Shown here in pieces: positions 23,416-35,816 of a DNA stretch of 64,000 bases. Location of the stretch: assembly GCA_037974665.1 (NCBI GenBank), contig CM075768.1:67359816-67423815 (forward strand). Direction: 5' to 3'. The translations under genes were made by a program, and so were the position numbers. Origin of the DNA: Ehretia macrophylla (Eukaryota > Streptophyta > Magnoliopsida > Boraginales > Ehretiaceae). Position 1 is the first letter of the stretch; every line of letters starts with the position of its first letter. Below the pieces are notes generated by a model. That model had not been told where the DNA came from. It saw only the letters and a program-made list of their open reading frames with translations, and ran no database searches.

Positions 23416-23968
23416 CTTTTCATTTTTTTCCCTGGTTAGGGTTTCCAAGATACTTTATCCACCAAATCTCTATTACCGAATCGCACAGAACATTGGGCAA
23501 GACAACTTCGCTTCACGTAGAGGCCGGGCCCGCAAACAGATGGCGTAGTGTTGGTGACCAGGTCTCCTTCGTTCCGATGGCCATAACATTTGTTCCGTAA
23601 GGAGTTACGCAGCGCACAGCATACCGCTGCAAAGATTTCTAAGAGTTCTACGATGGGGGCAGCAAGCTTGCTCGTTGTGCCCATTTTTGGAGCCCAAAAT
23701 CAACGTTTTCATCAACTTTAGGCCATTTTGTTCTTTTGCTCTATTTTTTCATCCCGGATCGTACGTCCTAAGCTGTTAAAAGGACGACATCCTAAATCGT
23801 GGGACATTAGAGGGCCCTACAACGGGTCGATATCACGTCTTGTGAGGATGATGCGTTGTTGAAGTGGATGGGTTGTCGTTAAGCCCATTGGGCCTTTTGA
23901 TTGGGCCATCTCTCTAGGCTGGGACTGTGAACCGTTAACACATATAGGAATTGTGCCCTCAACATGAT

Positions 23969-24087
23969 GGGTGCGATCATACCAGCACTAATGCACCGGA
24001 TCCCCTCTGAACTCCGAAGTTAAGTGTGCTTGGGCGAGAGTAGTACTAGGATGGGTGACCCCCTGTGAACTTCTAGTGTTGCACCCC
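23969..24087 (+). rRNA. 5S rRNA gene copy 36
   Basis: Changes: A37C, A40T, C57T, G98T, G102C, C104T, C107A. Confidence 0.92.
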
Positions 24088-24645
24088 CTTTTCAATTTTT
24101 TTTGCCCTGGTTAGGGTTGCCAAGATACTTTATCCACCAAATCTCTATTACCGAATCCCACGGAACAATGGGCAAGACAACTTCGCTTCACGTAGAGGCC
24201 GGGCCGGCAAACCGAGGGCGTAGGGTTTGTGACCAGGTCTCCGTCGCTCCGGTGCCCATAACTTTTGATCCGTAAGGAGTTACGCAGCGCACAGCATACC
24301 GCTGCAAAGCTTTCTTAGAGCTCTACGATGGGGGTAGCTAGCTTGCTCGATGTGCCCCTTTTTGGAGTCCAAAATCGAACATTTTCATCAGTTTCAAGAC
24401 ACTTTTCTTCTTTTGCTCTGTTTTTTAGTCCCGGATCGTACGTCGTGAGCTGTTAAAAGGATGACAACCTGACTCGCGGGACATCAGGGGGCCCTAAAAT
24501 GTGTCGAAATCACGTCTTGCGAGGATGCTGCGTTGTTGAAGCGGATGGGTTGTCGTTAAGCCCATTGGGCCTTTTGATTGGGCCATCTCTCTAGGTTGTG
24601 ACTGTGAACCGTTAACACATATAGGAATTGTGCCCTCAACATGAC

Positions 24646-24764
24646 AGGTGCTATCATACCAGCACTAATGCACCGGATCCCATCAGAACTTCAAAGTTAA
24701 GAGTGCTTAGGCGAGAGTAGTACTAGGATGGGTGACCCCCTGGGAAGTCCTCATGTTGCACCCC
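24646..24764 (+). rRNA. 5S rRNA gene copy 37
   Basis: Changes: G1A, G7T, C46T, G48A, C57A, G64A, G108A. Box C is intact. Confidence 0.92.
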
Positions 24765-25295
24765 CCTTTTCAATTTTTTTTGCCCTGATTAGGGTTGCCA
24801 AGATACTTTATCCACCAAATCTCTATTACCGAATCCCACGGAACATTAGGCAGGACAACCTCGCTTCACGTAGAGGCCGAGCCGGCAAACCGAGGGGCGT
24901 AGGGTTTGTGACCTGGTCCCCATCGCTCCGGTGCCCATAACTTTTGATCCGTGAGGAGTTACGCGGCGCACAGTATACCGTTGCAAAGCTCCCTGAGAGC
25001 TCTATGATGGGGGCACCTAGCTTGCTCACTATGCCCTTTTTTTGGAGCCCAAAATAGAACGTTTTCATCAGTTTCAGTCCACTTTTCTTATTTTGTTCTG
25101 TTTTTCCCTCCTGGATCGTACGTTGTGAGATGTTAAAAGGATGACAACCTAACTCGTGGGACATTAAAGGGCCCTACAACGTGTCGATATCACATCTTGC
25201 AAGGATGCTGCGTTGTTGAAGCGGATGGGTTGTCGTTAAGCCCATTGGGCCTTTTGAATGAGCTATCTCTCTAGGCTGGCACTGTGAACCGTTAA

Positions 25296-25325
25296 CACAT
25301 ATAGGAATTGTGCCCTCAACATGAC
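25296..25325 (+). promoter_or_regulatory. Upstream 5S promoter (representative)
   Basis: Upstream of one of the least changed genes: CATATAG at 25298-25304 (starts at -28), GC at 25312-25313 (-14/-13) and C at 25325 (-1). Angiosperm 5S genes are known to use a TATA-like element near -28, a GC near -12 and C at -1 together with the internal promoter. The same block precedes nearly every copy. It is absent before the copies at 33853 and 35817 and altered before several others (for example 56511). Confidence 0.75.
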
Positions 25326-25444
25326 GGGTGCGATCATACCAGCACTAATGCACCGGATCCCATCAGAAATCCGAAGTTAAGCGTGCTTGGGCAAGAGTAG
25401 TACTAGGATGGGTGACCCCCTGGGAAGTCCTCGTGTTGCACCCC
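25326..25444 (+). rRNA. 5S rRNA gene copy 38, near-consensus
   Basis: Only two changes, C44A and G68A, with a complete upstream promoter and a strong double T-run. One of the best candidates here for an active gene. Confidence 0.96.
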
Positions 25445-25461
25445 TTTTTTAATTTTTTTTT
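25445..25461 (+). terminator. RNA polymerase III T-run terminator (representative)
   Basis: Six T at 25445-25450, then AA, then nine T at 25453-25461, directly after the gene end. Pol III stops in runs of four or more T. Nearly all copies have this double run (usually TTTTC, then AA, then about eight T). A few have the second run interrupted, for example after 30708, 31969 and 36494. Confidence 0.8.
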
Positions 25462-26003
25462 GCCCTAGTTAGGGTTGCCAAGATACATTATCCACCAAAT
25501 CTCTATTCCCGAATTCTACAGAACATTGGGCAAGACAACTTCGCTTCACGTAGAGGCCGAGCCCGCAAACCGAGGGCGTACGGTTTGTGACCAGGTCTCC
25601 GTCGCTCCGGTGCCCATAACTTTTGATCCGTAAGGAGTTACGCGGCGCACAGCATACCGTTGCAAAGCTCTCTGAGAGAACTATGACGGGGGTAGCCAGC
25701 ATGCTCGTTGTGCCCATTTTTGGAGCAAAAAATTGAAAGTTTTCATCAGTTTCAGTCCACTTTTCTTCTTTTGCTCTGTTTTTCTGTCCCGGATCGTACG
25801 TCGTGAGCTGTTAAAAGGACGACAACCTGACTCACGGGACATCAGAGGGCCCTACAACGTGTCGATATCTTTTCTTAGGAGGATGCTGCATTGTTGAAGC
25901 GGATGGGTTGTCGTTAAGCCCATTGGGCTTTTTGAATGGGCCATCTCTGTAGGCTAGGACTGTGAGCCGTTAACACATACTAGAATTGTGCCCTCAATAT
26001 GAC

Positions 26004-26122
26004 GGCTGCGATCATACCATCACTAATGCACCGGATCCCATCAGAACTACGAAGTTAAGCGTGCTTGGGCAAGAGTAGTACTAGAATGGGTGACCCCTTG
26101 TGAAGTCCTCGTGTTGCATCCC
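26004..26122 (+). rRNA. 5S rRNA gene copy 39
   Basis: Changes: G3C, G17T, C46A, G68A, G82A, C95T, G98T, C116T. Confidence 0.91.
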
Positions 26123-26680
26123 CTTTTCAATTTTTTTTGCCCAGGTTAGGGTTGCCAAGATATTTTATCCACCAAATCTCTATTACCGAATCGCACGAAA
26201 AAATGGACAAGACAACTTCGCTTCACGTAGAGGCTGGGCCCGCAAACCGAGGGCGTAAGGCTTGTGACCAGGTCTCCGTCGCTCTGGTGCCCATAACTTT
26301 TGATCTGTAAGGAGTTATGCGGTGCACAGCAAACCGTTGCAAAGCTCTCTGAGAGCTCTACGATGGGGGCAGCCAGCATGCTCATTGTGCCCCTTTTTGG
26401 AGCCCAAAATCGAACGTTTTCATCAGTTTCAGGCTACTTTTCTACTTTTGCACTATTTTTTCATCCCGAATCGTACGTCATGAGCCGTTAAAAGGACGAC
26501 AACCTAACTCACGGGACATCAAAGGGCCCTACAACGTGTCGATATCATGTCTTTCGAGAATGCTGCTTTGTTGAAGAGGATGGGTTGTCGTTAAGCCCAT
26601 TGGGCCTTTTGAATGGGCCATCTCTCTAAGCTGGGACTGTGAACTGTCAACACATAAGGGATTTGTGCCCTCAACATGAC

Positions 26681-26799
26681 CGGTACGATCATACCAGCAC
26701 TATTGCACCGGATCCCATCAGAACTCCGAAGTTAAAAGTGCTTGGGCGAGAGCAGTACTAGAATGGGTGACCCCATGGGAAGTCCTCGTGCTGCACACT
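26681..26799 (+). rRNA. 5S rRNA gene copy 40, degenerate
   Basis: Changes: G1C, G5A, A23T, G56A, C57A, T73C, G82A, C95A, T111C, C117A, C119T. C95A with T111C is the type B signature, otherwise found only right of the LTR element. Confidence 0.9.
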
Positions 26800-27358
26800 T
26801 CTTTTCAATTATTTTTGCCCTGGTTAGGGTTGCCAAGATACTTTATCCACCAATTCTCTATTATCGAATCACATGGAACATTGGGCAAGACAACTTCGCT
26901 TCACGTAGAGGCCGGACCCGCAAACCGAGGGCGTAGGGTTTGTGACGAGGTCTCCGTCGCGCCGGTGCCCATAACTTTTGATCCGTAAGGAGTTACGCGG
27001 CGCACAGCATACCGTTGCAAAGCTCTCTAAGAGCACTACGACGGGGGCAACCAACTTGCTCGCTGGGCCCATTTTTGGAGCCTAAAATCGAACATTTTCA
27101 TCAGTTTTAGTCCACTTTTCTTCTTTTGCTATATTTTTTCATCCCGAATCGTACATCGTGAGCTATTAAAAGGACGACAACCTGACTCGCGGTACATCAT
27201 AGGGACCTACAACGTGTCGATATCACGTCTAGCGAGGATGCTGCGTTGTTGAAGCAGATGGGTTGTCGTTAAGCCCCTTGGGCCTTCTGAATGGGCCATC
27301 TCTCTAGGCTGGCACTGTGAACCGTTAACACATATAGGAATTGTGCCCTCAACATGAC

Positions 27359-27477
27359 GGGTGCGATCATACCAGCACTAATGCACCGGATCCCATCAGA
27401 AATCCAAAGTTAAGCGTGCTTGGGCAAGAGTAGTACTAGGATGGGTGACCCCCTCGGAAGTCCTCGTGTTGCACCCT
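27359..27477 (+). rRNA. 5S rRNA gene copy 41
   Basis: Changes: C44A, G48A, G68A, G97C, C119T. Confidence 0.94.
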
Positions 27478-28036
27478 TTTTCAATTTTTTTTTTGCCCTG
27501 GTTAGGGTAGCCAAGATACTTTATCCACCAAATCTCTATTCCCTAATCCTACGGAACATTGGGCAAGACAACTTCGCTTCACGTAGAGGCCGGGCCAGCA
27601 AACCGAGGGCGTAGGGTTTGTGACCAGGTCTCCGTCGCTCCGGTGCCCATAACTTTTGATTCGTAAGGAGTTACGCGGCGCACAGCATACCGTTGCAAAG
27701 CTCTCTGAGAGCACTACGACGAGGGCAGCCAGCTTGCTCGTTGTGCCCATTTTTGGAGCCCAAAATCAAACGTGTTCTTCAGTTTTAGTCCACTTTTCTT
27801 CTTTTGCTCTGTTTTTCTATCCCGGATCGTACGTCGTGAGCTATTAAAAGGTCGACAACCTGACTCTCGGGACATCAGACGGCCCTACAACGTGTCGATA
27901 TCACGTCTTGCGAGGATGCGGCGTTGTTGAAGTAGATGGGTTGTCGTTAAGCCCATTGGGACTTTTGAATGGGCCATCTCTCTAGGCTGGCACTGTGAAC
28001 CGTTAACACATATAGGAATTGTGCCCTCAAATTGAC

Positions 28037-28155
28037 GGGTGCGATCATACCAGCACTGATGCACCGGATCCCATCAGAACTCCGAAGTTAAGCGTTCTTG
28101 GGCGAGAGTAGTACTTGGATGGGTGACCCCCTGGAAATTCCTCGTGTTGCACCCC
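28037..28155 (+). rRNA. 5S rRNA gene copy 42
   Basis: Changes: A22G, G60T, A80T, G99A, G102T. Confidence 0.94.
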
Positions 28156-28712
28156 CTTTCCAATTTTTTCTGCCCTCGTTAGGGTTGCCAATATACTTTA
28201 TCCACCAATTCTCTATTTCCAAATCACACGGAACATTGGGAAAGACAACTTCGCTTCACGTAGAGGCCAGGCCCGCAAACCGAGGGCGTAGGGTTTGTGA
28301 CCAGGTCTCCGTCGCTCCGGTGCCTACAACTTTTGATCCGTAAAGAATTACGCGGCGCACAGCATACCGTTGCAAAGCTCTCTGAGAGCTCTACAACAGA
28401 GGCATCCAGCTTGCTCGCTATGCCAATTTTGGAGCCCAAAATCGAACATTTTCATCAATTTCAGGCCAATTTTCTTCTTTTGTTCTGTTTTTCCGTCCTG
28501 GATCGTACATCGTGGGCTGTTAAAAAGACGACAACCTGACTTGCGGGACATCTGAGGGCCCTACAACGTGTTGATATTAGGTTTTGGGAGGATACTGTGT
28601 TGTTGAAGCGGATGGGTTGTCGTTAAGCCCATTGGGCATTTTGAATGGGCCATCTCTCTAAGCTGGGACTGTGAACCGTTAACAAATATAGGAATTGTGC
28701 ACTCAACATGAT

Positions 28713-28831
28713 GGGTGCGATCATACCAGCACTAATGCACTGGATCCCATCAGAACTCCGAAGTTAAGCGTGCTTGGGCGAGAGTAGTACTAGGATTGGT
28801 GACCCCCTGCGAAGTTCTCGTGTTGCACCCC
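28713..28831 (+). rRNA. 5S rRNA gene copy 43
   Basis: Changes: C29T, G85T, G98C, C104T. The unit is 651 bp; its spacer lost about 27 bp near 29224-29232, where 'ggacatca' runs straight into 'cgccttgcg'. Confidence 0.94.
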
Positions 28832-29363
28832 CTTTTCAATTTTTTTTGCTCTGGTTAGGGTTGCCATGAAACTTTATCCACGAAATCACTATAACTGAAT
28901 CCCACGGAACATTAGGCAAGACAACTTCGCTTCACGTAGAGGCCGAGCCCGCAAACCGAGGGCGTAGGGTTTGTAACCAGGTCTCCGTCGCTCCGGTGCC
29001 CATAACTTTTGATCCGTAACGAGTTACGCGGTGCACAACATACCGTTGCAAAGCTCTCTGAGAGCTCTACGACGGGGTCAGCCAGCTTGCTCGCTGTGCC
29101 CATTTTTGTAGCCCAAAATTGAACGTTTTCATCAATTTCTGACCACTTTTCTTATTTTGCTCTGTTTTTCTATCCCGGATCGTACGTCGTAAGCTGTTCA
29201 AAGGACGACAACCTGACTCACAGGACATCACGCCTTGCGAGGATGCTGCGTTGTTGAAGCGGATGGGTTGTCGTTAAGCCCGTTGGGCCATTTGACTGGG
29301 CCATCTCTCTACGCTGGGACTGTGAACCGTTAACACATATAGTTATTCTGCCGTCAACATTAC

Positions 29364-29482
29364 GGGTGCGATCATACTAGCACTAATTCAACGGATCCCA
29401 TCAAAAATCCAAAGTTAAGCGTGCTTGGGCGAGAGTAGTACTAGGATGGGTGACCACCTGGGAAGTCCTCATGTTGCACCCC
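29364..29482 (+). rRNA. 5S rRNA gene copy 44
   Basis: Changes: C15T, G25T, C28A, G41A, C44A, G48A, C93A, G108A. Confidence 0.91.
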
Positions 29483-30040
29483 CTTTTCAATTTTTTTTGC
29501 CCTGGTTAGAGGTGCCAAGATACTTTATCCTCCAAATCTCTATTACCGAATCCCACAGAACATTGGGCAAGACAACTTCGCTTCATGTAGAGGCCGGGCC
29601 TGCAAACCGAGAGCGTAGGGTTTGTGACCAGGTCTCCGTCGCTCCGGTGCGTAAAACTTTTGATCCGTAAGGACTTTAGCGGCGCACAACATACCGTTGC
29701 AAGACTCTCTGAGAGCTCTACGACGGGGGCATCCAGCTTGCTCGCTGTGCCCTTTTGTGGAGCCCAAAATTGAACATTTTCATCAATTTCAGGCCACTTT
29801 TCTTCTTTCGCTCTGTTTTTTTGTCCTGGATCGTACGTCGTGAGCTGTTAAAAGGATTACAACCTGACTCGCGGGACATCAGAGGGCCCTACAACGTGTC
29901 GATATCACATCTTTCGAGGATGCTGCGTTGTTGAAGCGGATGGGTTATCGTTAAGCCCAATGGGCCTTTTGAATGGGCCATCTCTCTAGGCTGGCACTAT
30001 GAACCGTTAACACATATAGGAATTGTGCCCTTAACATGAC

Positions 30041-30159
30041 GGGTGCGATCATACCATCACTAATGCATCGGATCCTATCAGAAGTCCGAAGTTAAGTGTG
30101 TTTGGGCGAGAGTAGTACTAGGATGGGTGACCCCCTACGAAATCCTCGTGTTGCACCAC
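30041..30159 (+). rRNA. 5S rRNA gene copy 45, degenerate
   Basis: Changes: G17T, C28T, C36T, C44G, C57T, C61T, G97A, G98C, G102A, C118A. Confidence 0.9.
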
Positions 30160-30707
30160 CTTTTTAATTTTTTTTGCCCTGGTTAGGGTTGCCAAGACAC
30201 TTTATCCACCAAATCACTATTACCGAATCCCACGGAGCATTGGGCAAGACAACTTCGCTTCACGTAGAGGCCGGGCCCGCAAACCGAGGGCGTACGGTTT
30301 GTGACCAAGTCTCCGTCGCTCCGGTACCCATGACTTTTGATCCGTAAGGAGTTACGCGGCGCACAGCATACCGTTGCAAAGCTCTCTGAGAGCTCTACGA
30401 CGGGGGCAGCCAATTTGCTTGCTTTGCCTATTTTTGAAGGGCAAAATCGAACATTTTCTTCAATTTCAGTCCACTTTTCTTCTTTTTCCCACCCGGATCG
30501 TACGTCGTGAGTTGTTGAAAGGATCACAACATGACTCGCGGGACATCAGAGGGCCCTACAACGTGTCCATATCACGTCTTTCGAGAATGCTGCTTTGTTG
30601 AAGCAGATGGGTTGTCGTTAAGCCCATTGGGCCTTTTGAATGGGCCATCTCTCTAGGCTGGCACTGTGAACAGCTAACACATATAGGAATTGTGCTCTCA
30701 ACATGAC

Positions 30708-30826
30708 GGGTGCGATCATACCAGCACTAATGCATCGAATCCCATTAGAACTCCAAAGTTAAAGGCGCTTGGGCGAGAGAAGTACTAGAATGGGAGACCC
30801 CTTGGGAAGTCCTCGTGTTGCACCCC
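30708..30826 (+). rRNA. 5S rRNA gene copy 46, degenerate
   Basis: Changes: C28T, G31A, C39T, G48A, G56A, C57G, T59C, T73A, G82A, T88A, C95T. Box A reads AAAGGCG and is strongly altered. The following T-run is broken by an A. Confidence 0.89.
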
Positions 30827-31383
30827 CTTTTCAATTATTTTTGCCCTGGTTAGAGTTGCCAAGATACTTTATCCACCAAATCTCTATTACCGAATCCCAC
30901 GGAACATTGGGCAAGACAACTTCGCTTCAAGTAGAGGCCGGGCCCACAAACCGAGGGCATAGGGTTTGTTACCAAGTCTCTGTCACTCCGGTGCCCATAA
31001 CTTTTGATCCGTAAGGAGTTATGCGTCGCACAACATACCGTTGCAAAGCTCTCTGAGAGCTCTACGATGGGGGCAGCCCGTTTGCTCGCTGTGCCAAATT
31101 TTGGAGCCCAAAATCGAATGTTTTCATCAGTTTCTGTCCACTTTTCTTCTTTTGCTCTATTTTTCTGTCTCGGATCGTACGTCGGGAGCTGTTAAAAGGA
31201 CAACAACCTAACTCACGGGACATCAGAGGGCCCTACAACGTGTCGATATCACGTCTTGCGAGGATGCTGCGTTGTTGAAGCGGATGGGTTGTCATTAAGC
31301 CCATTGGGCCTTTTGAATGGCTATCTCTCTAGGCTGGCACTGTGAACCGTTAACACATATAGAAATTGTGCCCTTAACATGAC

Positions 31384-31502
31384 GGGTGCAATCATACCAA
31401 CACTAATGCATCGGATCCCATCAGAACTCCGAAGTTAAGCGTTCTTAGGCGAGAGTAGTACTAGGATGGGTGACCCCCTGGGAAGTCCTCGGGTTGCACC
31501 CC
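31384..31502 (+). rRNA. 5S rRNA gene copy 47
   Basis: Changes: G7A, G17A, C28T, G60T, G64A, T109G. Five are shared with 32646, its partner in the 1262-bp duplication. The unit is only 585 bp. Confidence 0.93.
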
Positions 31503-31968
31503 TTTTCAATTTTTTTGCTCTAGTTAGGGTTGCCAAGATATTTTATCCACCAATTCTCTATTACCGAATCACATGGAACATTGGGCAAGACAACTTCGCT
31601 TCACGTAGAGGCCGGACCCGCAAACCGAGGGCATAGGGTTTGTGACTATGACGGGGGCATCCAGCTTGCTCGCTATGCCCTTTTTTGGAGCCCAAAATCG
31701 AACGTTTTCATCAATTTCAGGCCAATTTTCTTCTTTCGCTCTGTTTTTCCGTCCTGAATCGTGTGTCGTGAGCTGTCAAAAGGATGACAACCTGACTCGC
31801 GGGACATCAGAGGGCCCTACAACGGGTCGATATTTCGTCTTTCGAGGATGCTGCATTGTTGAAGCGGATGGGTTGTCGTTAAGCCCATTGGGCCTTTTGA
31901 ATGGACAATCTCTCTAGGCTGGCAGTGTGAACCGTTAACACATATAGGAATTGTGCCCTTAACATGAC

Positions 31969-32087
31969 GGGTGCGATCATACCAGCACTAATGCACCGGA
32001 TCCCATCAGAACTTCGAAGTTAAGCGTGTTTGGGCGAGAGTAGTACTAGGATGGGTGACCCCCTGGGAAGTCCTCGTGCTGCACCCC
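31969..32087 (+). rRNA. 5S rRNA gene copy 48
   Basis: Three changes: C46T, C61T, T111C. Box C is intact. C46T and C61T are shared with 33231. Confidence 0.95.
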
Positions 32088-32645
32088 CTTTTCAATTACT
32101 TTTGCCCTGGTTAGTGTTGCCAAGATACTTTATCCACCAAATCTCTATTACTGAATCCCACGGAACTTTGGGCAAGACAACTTCGCTTCACGTAGAAGCC
32201 GGGCCCGCAAACCGAGGGCGTAGGGTTTGGGAACAAGTCTCTGTCACTCCGGTGCCCATAACTTTTGATCCGTAAGGGGTTGCCCGGCGCACAACATACC
32301 GTTGCAAAGCTCTTTGAGAGCTCTTCGATAGGGGCAGCCAGCTTGCTAGGCTGTGCCAAATTTTGGAGCCCAAAATCGAATGTTTTCATCACTTTCTGTC
32401 CACTTTTCTTCTTTTGCTCTATTTTTCTGTCTCGGATCGTACGTCGGGAGCTGTTAAAAGGACGACAACCTAACTCACGGGACATCAGAGGGCCCTACAA
32501 CATGTCGATATCACGTCTTGCGAGGATGCTGCGTTGTTGAAGCGGATGGGTTGTCATTAAGCCCATTGGGCCTTTTGAATGGCTATCTCTCTAGGCTGGC
32601 ACTGTGAACCGTTAACACATATAGAAATTGTGCCCTTAACATGAC

Positions 32646-32764
32646 GGGTGCAATCATACCAACACTAATGCATCGGATCCCATCAGAACTCCGAAGTTAA
32701 GCGTTCTTAGGCGAGAGTAGTACTAGGATGGGTGACCCCCTGGGAAGTCCTCGTGTTGCACCCA
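32646..32764 (+). rRNA. 5S rRNA gene copy 49
   Basis: Changes: G7A, G17A, C28T, G60T, G64A, C119A. Unit of 585 bp with the same internal spacer deletion as the unit at 31384. Confidence 0.93.
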
Positions 32765-33230
32765 TTTTCAATTTTTTTGCTCTAGTTAGGGTTGCCCAGA
32801 TATTTTATCCACCAATTCTCTATTACCGAATCACATGGAACATTGGGCAAGACAACTTCGCTTCACGTAGAGGCCGGACCCGCAAACCGAGGGCATAGGG
32901 TTTGTGACTATGACGGGGGCATCCAGCTTGCTCGCTATGCCCTTTTTTGGAGCCCAAAATCGAACGTTTTCATCAATTTCAGGCCAATTTTCTTCTTTCG
33001 CTCTGTTTTTCCGTCCCGGATCGTGTGTCGTGAGCTGTTAAAAGGATGACAACCTGACTCGCGAGACATCAGAGGGCCCTACAACGGGTCGATATTTCGT
33101 CTTTCGAGGATGCTGCATTGTTGAAGCGAATGGGTTGTCATTAAGCCCATTGGGCCTTTTGAATGGACAATCTCTCTAGGCTGGCAGTGTGAACCGTTAA
33201 CACATATAGGAATTGTGCCCTTAACATGAC

Positions 33231-33349
33231 GGGTGGGATCATACCAGCACTAATGAACCGGATCTCATCAGAACTTCGAAGTTAAGCGTGTTTGGGCGAG
33301 AGTAGTACTAGGATGGGTGACCCCCTGGGAAGTCCTCGTGTTGTACCCC
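33231..33349 (+). rRNA. 5S rRNA gene copy 50
   Basis: Changes: C6G, C26A, C35T, C46T, C61T, C114T. The unit is 622 bp because the end of its spacer is missing. Confidence 0.93.
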
Positions 33350-33852
33350 CTATTTAATTTTTTTTGCCCTGGTTAGGGTTGCCAAGATACTTTATCCACC
33401 AAATCTCTATTACCGAATCCCACCGAACATTGGGCAAGACAACTTCGCTTCACGTTGAGGCCGGGCCAGCAAAGCGAGGGCGTAGGGTTTGTGACCAGGT
33501 CTCTGTCGCTCCAGTGCCCATAACTTTTGATCCGTCAGGAGTTACGCGGCGCACAACATACCGTTGCAAAGCTCTCTGAGTGCTCTACGATGGGGGCAGA
33601 GAGCTTGCTCGCTGTGCCCATTTTCGGAGCCCAAAATCGAACATTTTCATCAGCTTCATGCCACTTTTCTTCTTTTGCTCTGTTTTTTCGTCCCGGATCG
33701 TACGCCATGAGCTGTTAAAAGGACGACAACCAGACTCGTGGGACATAGAGGGCCCTACAACGTGTCGATATCACGTCTTGCGAGTATGCTGCGTTGTTGA
33801 AGCAAATGGGTTGTCTTTATGCCCATTGGGCCTTTTGAATGGGCCTTCCCTC

Positions 33853-33971
33853 GGGTGCGATCATACCAGCACTAATGCACCGGATCCCATAAAAACTCCG
33901 AAGTTAAGCGTGCTTGGGCAAGATTAGTATTAGGATGGGTGACCCCTTGTGAAGTCCTCGTGTTGCACCCC
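33853..33971 (+). rRNA. 5S rRNA gene copy 51, without upstream promoter
   Basis: Changes: C39A, G41A, G68A, G72T, C78T, C95T, G98T. About 55 bp just before the gene are gone: the TGGGCC region runs into 'ccctc' and then the gene, so CATATAG and GC are absent. Probably silent. Confidence 0.9.
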
Positions 33972-34529
33972 CTTTTCAATTTTTTTTGCCCTGGTTAGGG
34001 TTGCCAAGATAATTTATCTACCAAATCTCTATTACCGAATCCCATGGAACAATGGGCAAGACAACTTCGCTTCATGTAGAGGCCGGGCCCGCAAACCGAG
34101 GGCGTAGGGTTTGTGATTAGGTCTCTGACACTCCGGTGCCCATAACTTTTGATCCGTAAGGTGTTATGTGGCGCACAACATACCTTTGCAAAGCTCTCTG
34201 AGAGCTCTTCGATCGGGGCAGCCAGCTTGCTCGCTGTGCCCCTTTTTCGAGCCCAAAATTGAACATTTTCATCAGTTTCAGGCCACTTTTTGTCCTTTGC
34301 TCTGGTTTTCCGTCCCGGATCGTACGTCATGAGCTGTTAAAAAGAGGACAACCTGACTCGTGGGACATCAGAGTGCCCTACAACGTGTCGATATCACGTC
34401 TTGCGAGGATGCTGCGTTGTTGAAGTGGATGGGTTGTCGTTAAGCCCCTAAGGCCTTTTGAATGGGCCATCTCTCTAGGCTGGGACTGTGAACCGTTAAC
34501 ACATATAAGAATTGTGCCCTCAACATGAC

Positions 34530-34648
34530 GGGTGCGATCATGCCAACACTAATGCACCGGATCCCATCATAACTCTGAAGTTACGCATGCTTGGGTGAGA
34601 GTAGTACTAAGATGGGTGACCCCCTTGGAAGTCCTCGTGTTGCACCCC
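34530..34648 (+). rRNA. 5S rRNA gene copy 52
   Basis: Changes: A13G, G17A, G41T, C47T, A55C, G58A, C67T, G81A, G97T. Confidence 0.91.
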
Positions 34649-35206
34649 CTTTTCAATTTTTTTTGCCCTGGTTAGGGTTGCCAAGATACTTTATCCACCA
34701 AATCTCTATTACTGAATCCCACGGAACATTGGGCAAGACAACTTCGCTTCACGTAGAGGCCGAGCCTGCAAACCGAGGGCGTAGGGTTTGTGACCACATC
34801 TCCGTCGCTTCGGTGCCCAAAACTTTTGATCCGTAAGGAGTTTCGTGGCGCACAACATACCGTTGTGAAGCTCTCTGAGAGCTCTACAAAGGGGGCATCC
34901 AGCTTGCTCGCTATGCCCTTTTTTGGAGCCCAAAATCGAACCTTTTCATCAATTTCAGGCCATTTTTCTTCTTTCGCTCTATTTTTCCATCCCGGATCAT
35001 ACGTCATGAGTTGTTAAAAGGACGACAACCTGACTCGCGGGACATCAGAGGTCCCTACAACGGGAATATATCACGTCTTTCGAGGATGCTACGTTGTTGA
35101 AGCGGATGGGTTGTCGTTAAGCCCATTTGGCGTTTTGAATGGACCATCTCTCTAGGCTGGGACTGTGAACCGTTAACACATATAGGTATTGTGCCCACAA
35201 CTTGAC

Positions 35207-35325
35207 GGGTGTGATCATACCAGCACTAATGCATCGGATCCAATCAGAACTCCGAAGTTAAGCGTGCTTGGGCGATAGTAGTACTAGGATGGGTGACCCC
35301 CTGGGAAGTCCTCGTGTTGCACCCC
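35207..35325 (+). rRNA. 5S rRNA gene copy 53
   Basis: Four changes: C6T, C28T, C36A, G70T. The unit is 610 bp; the end of its spacer is deleted. Confidence 0.94.
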
Positions 35326-35816
35326 CTTTTCAATTTTTTTTGCCTTGGTTAGGGTTGCCAAGATACTTTATCCACCAAATCTCTATTACAGAATCCCACA
35401 GAACATTGGGCAAGACAACTTCGCTTCACGTAGAGCCCGGGCCCGCAAACCGAGGGCGTAGGGTTTTTGACCAAGTCTCCGTCGCTCCAGTGCCCATAAC
35501 TTTTTATCCATCAAGAGTTACGCGGCGCAAAGCTTACCATTGCAAAGCTCTCTGAGTGTTCTACGATGGGGGCTGAGAGCTTGCTCGATGTTCCCATTTT
35601 TGGAGCCCAAAATCGAACATTTTCTTCAGCTTCAGGCAACTTTTCTACTTTTGCTCTGTTTTTTCATCCCGGATTGTACGCCGTGAGCTGTTAAAAGGAC
35701 GACAACCCTACTCACGGGACATCAGAGGGCCCTACAACGTGTCGATATCACGTCTTGCGAGGATGCTGCGTTGTTGAAGCAGATGGGTTATCTTTATGCC
35801 CATTGGGCCATCCCTT

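Larger units (their letters stand above)
30829..33350 (+). repeat. Tandem duplication of a 1262-bp two-unit block
   Basis: Two adjacent copies (about 30.83-32.09 and 32.09-33.35 kb). Each contains a spacer with 'gtctcggatcgtacgtcggg', a gene with G7A, G17A, C28T, G60T and G64A, and a spacer with the same loss of about 92 bp ('gtttgtgactatgacggggg'). The pairs 31384/32646 and 31969/33231 are each exactly 1262 bp apart. Confidence 0.88.

Noticed and set aside
25445-25500. 'ggttagggttgcc' after each gene as telomeric repeat
   Set aside because: A single TTAGGG per unit, not tandem, and not the plant TTTAGGG repeat.
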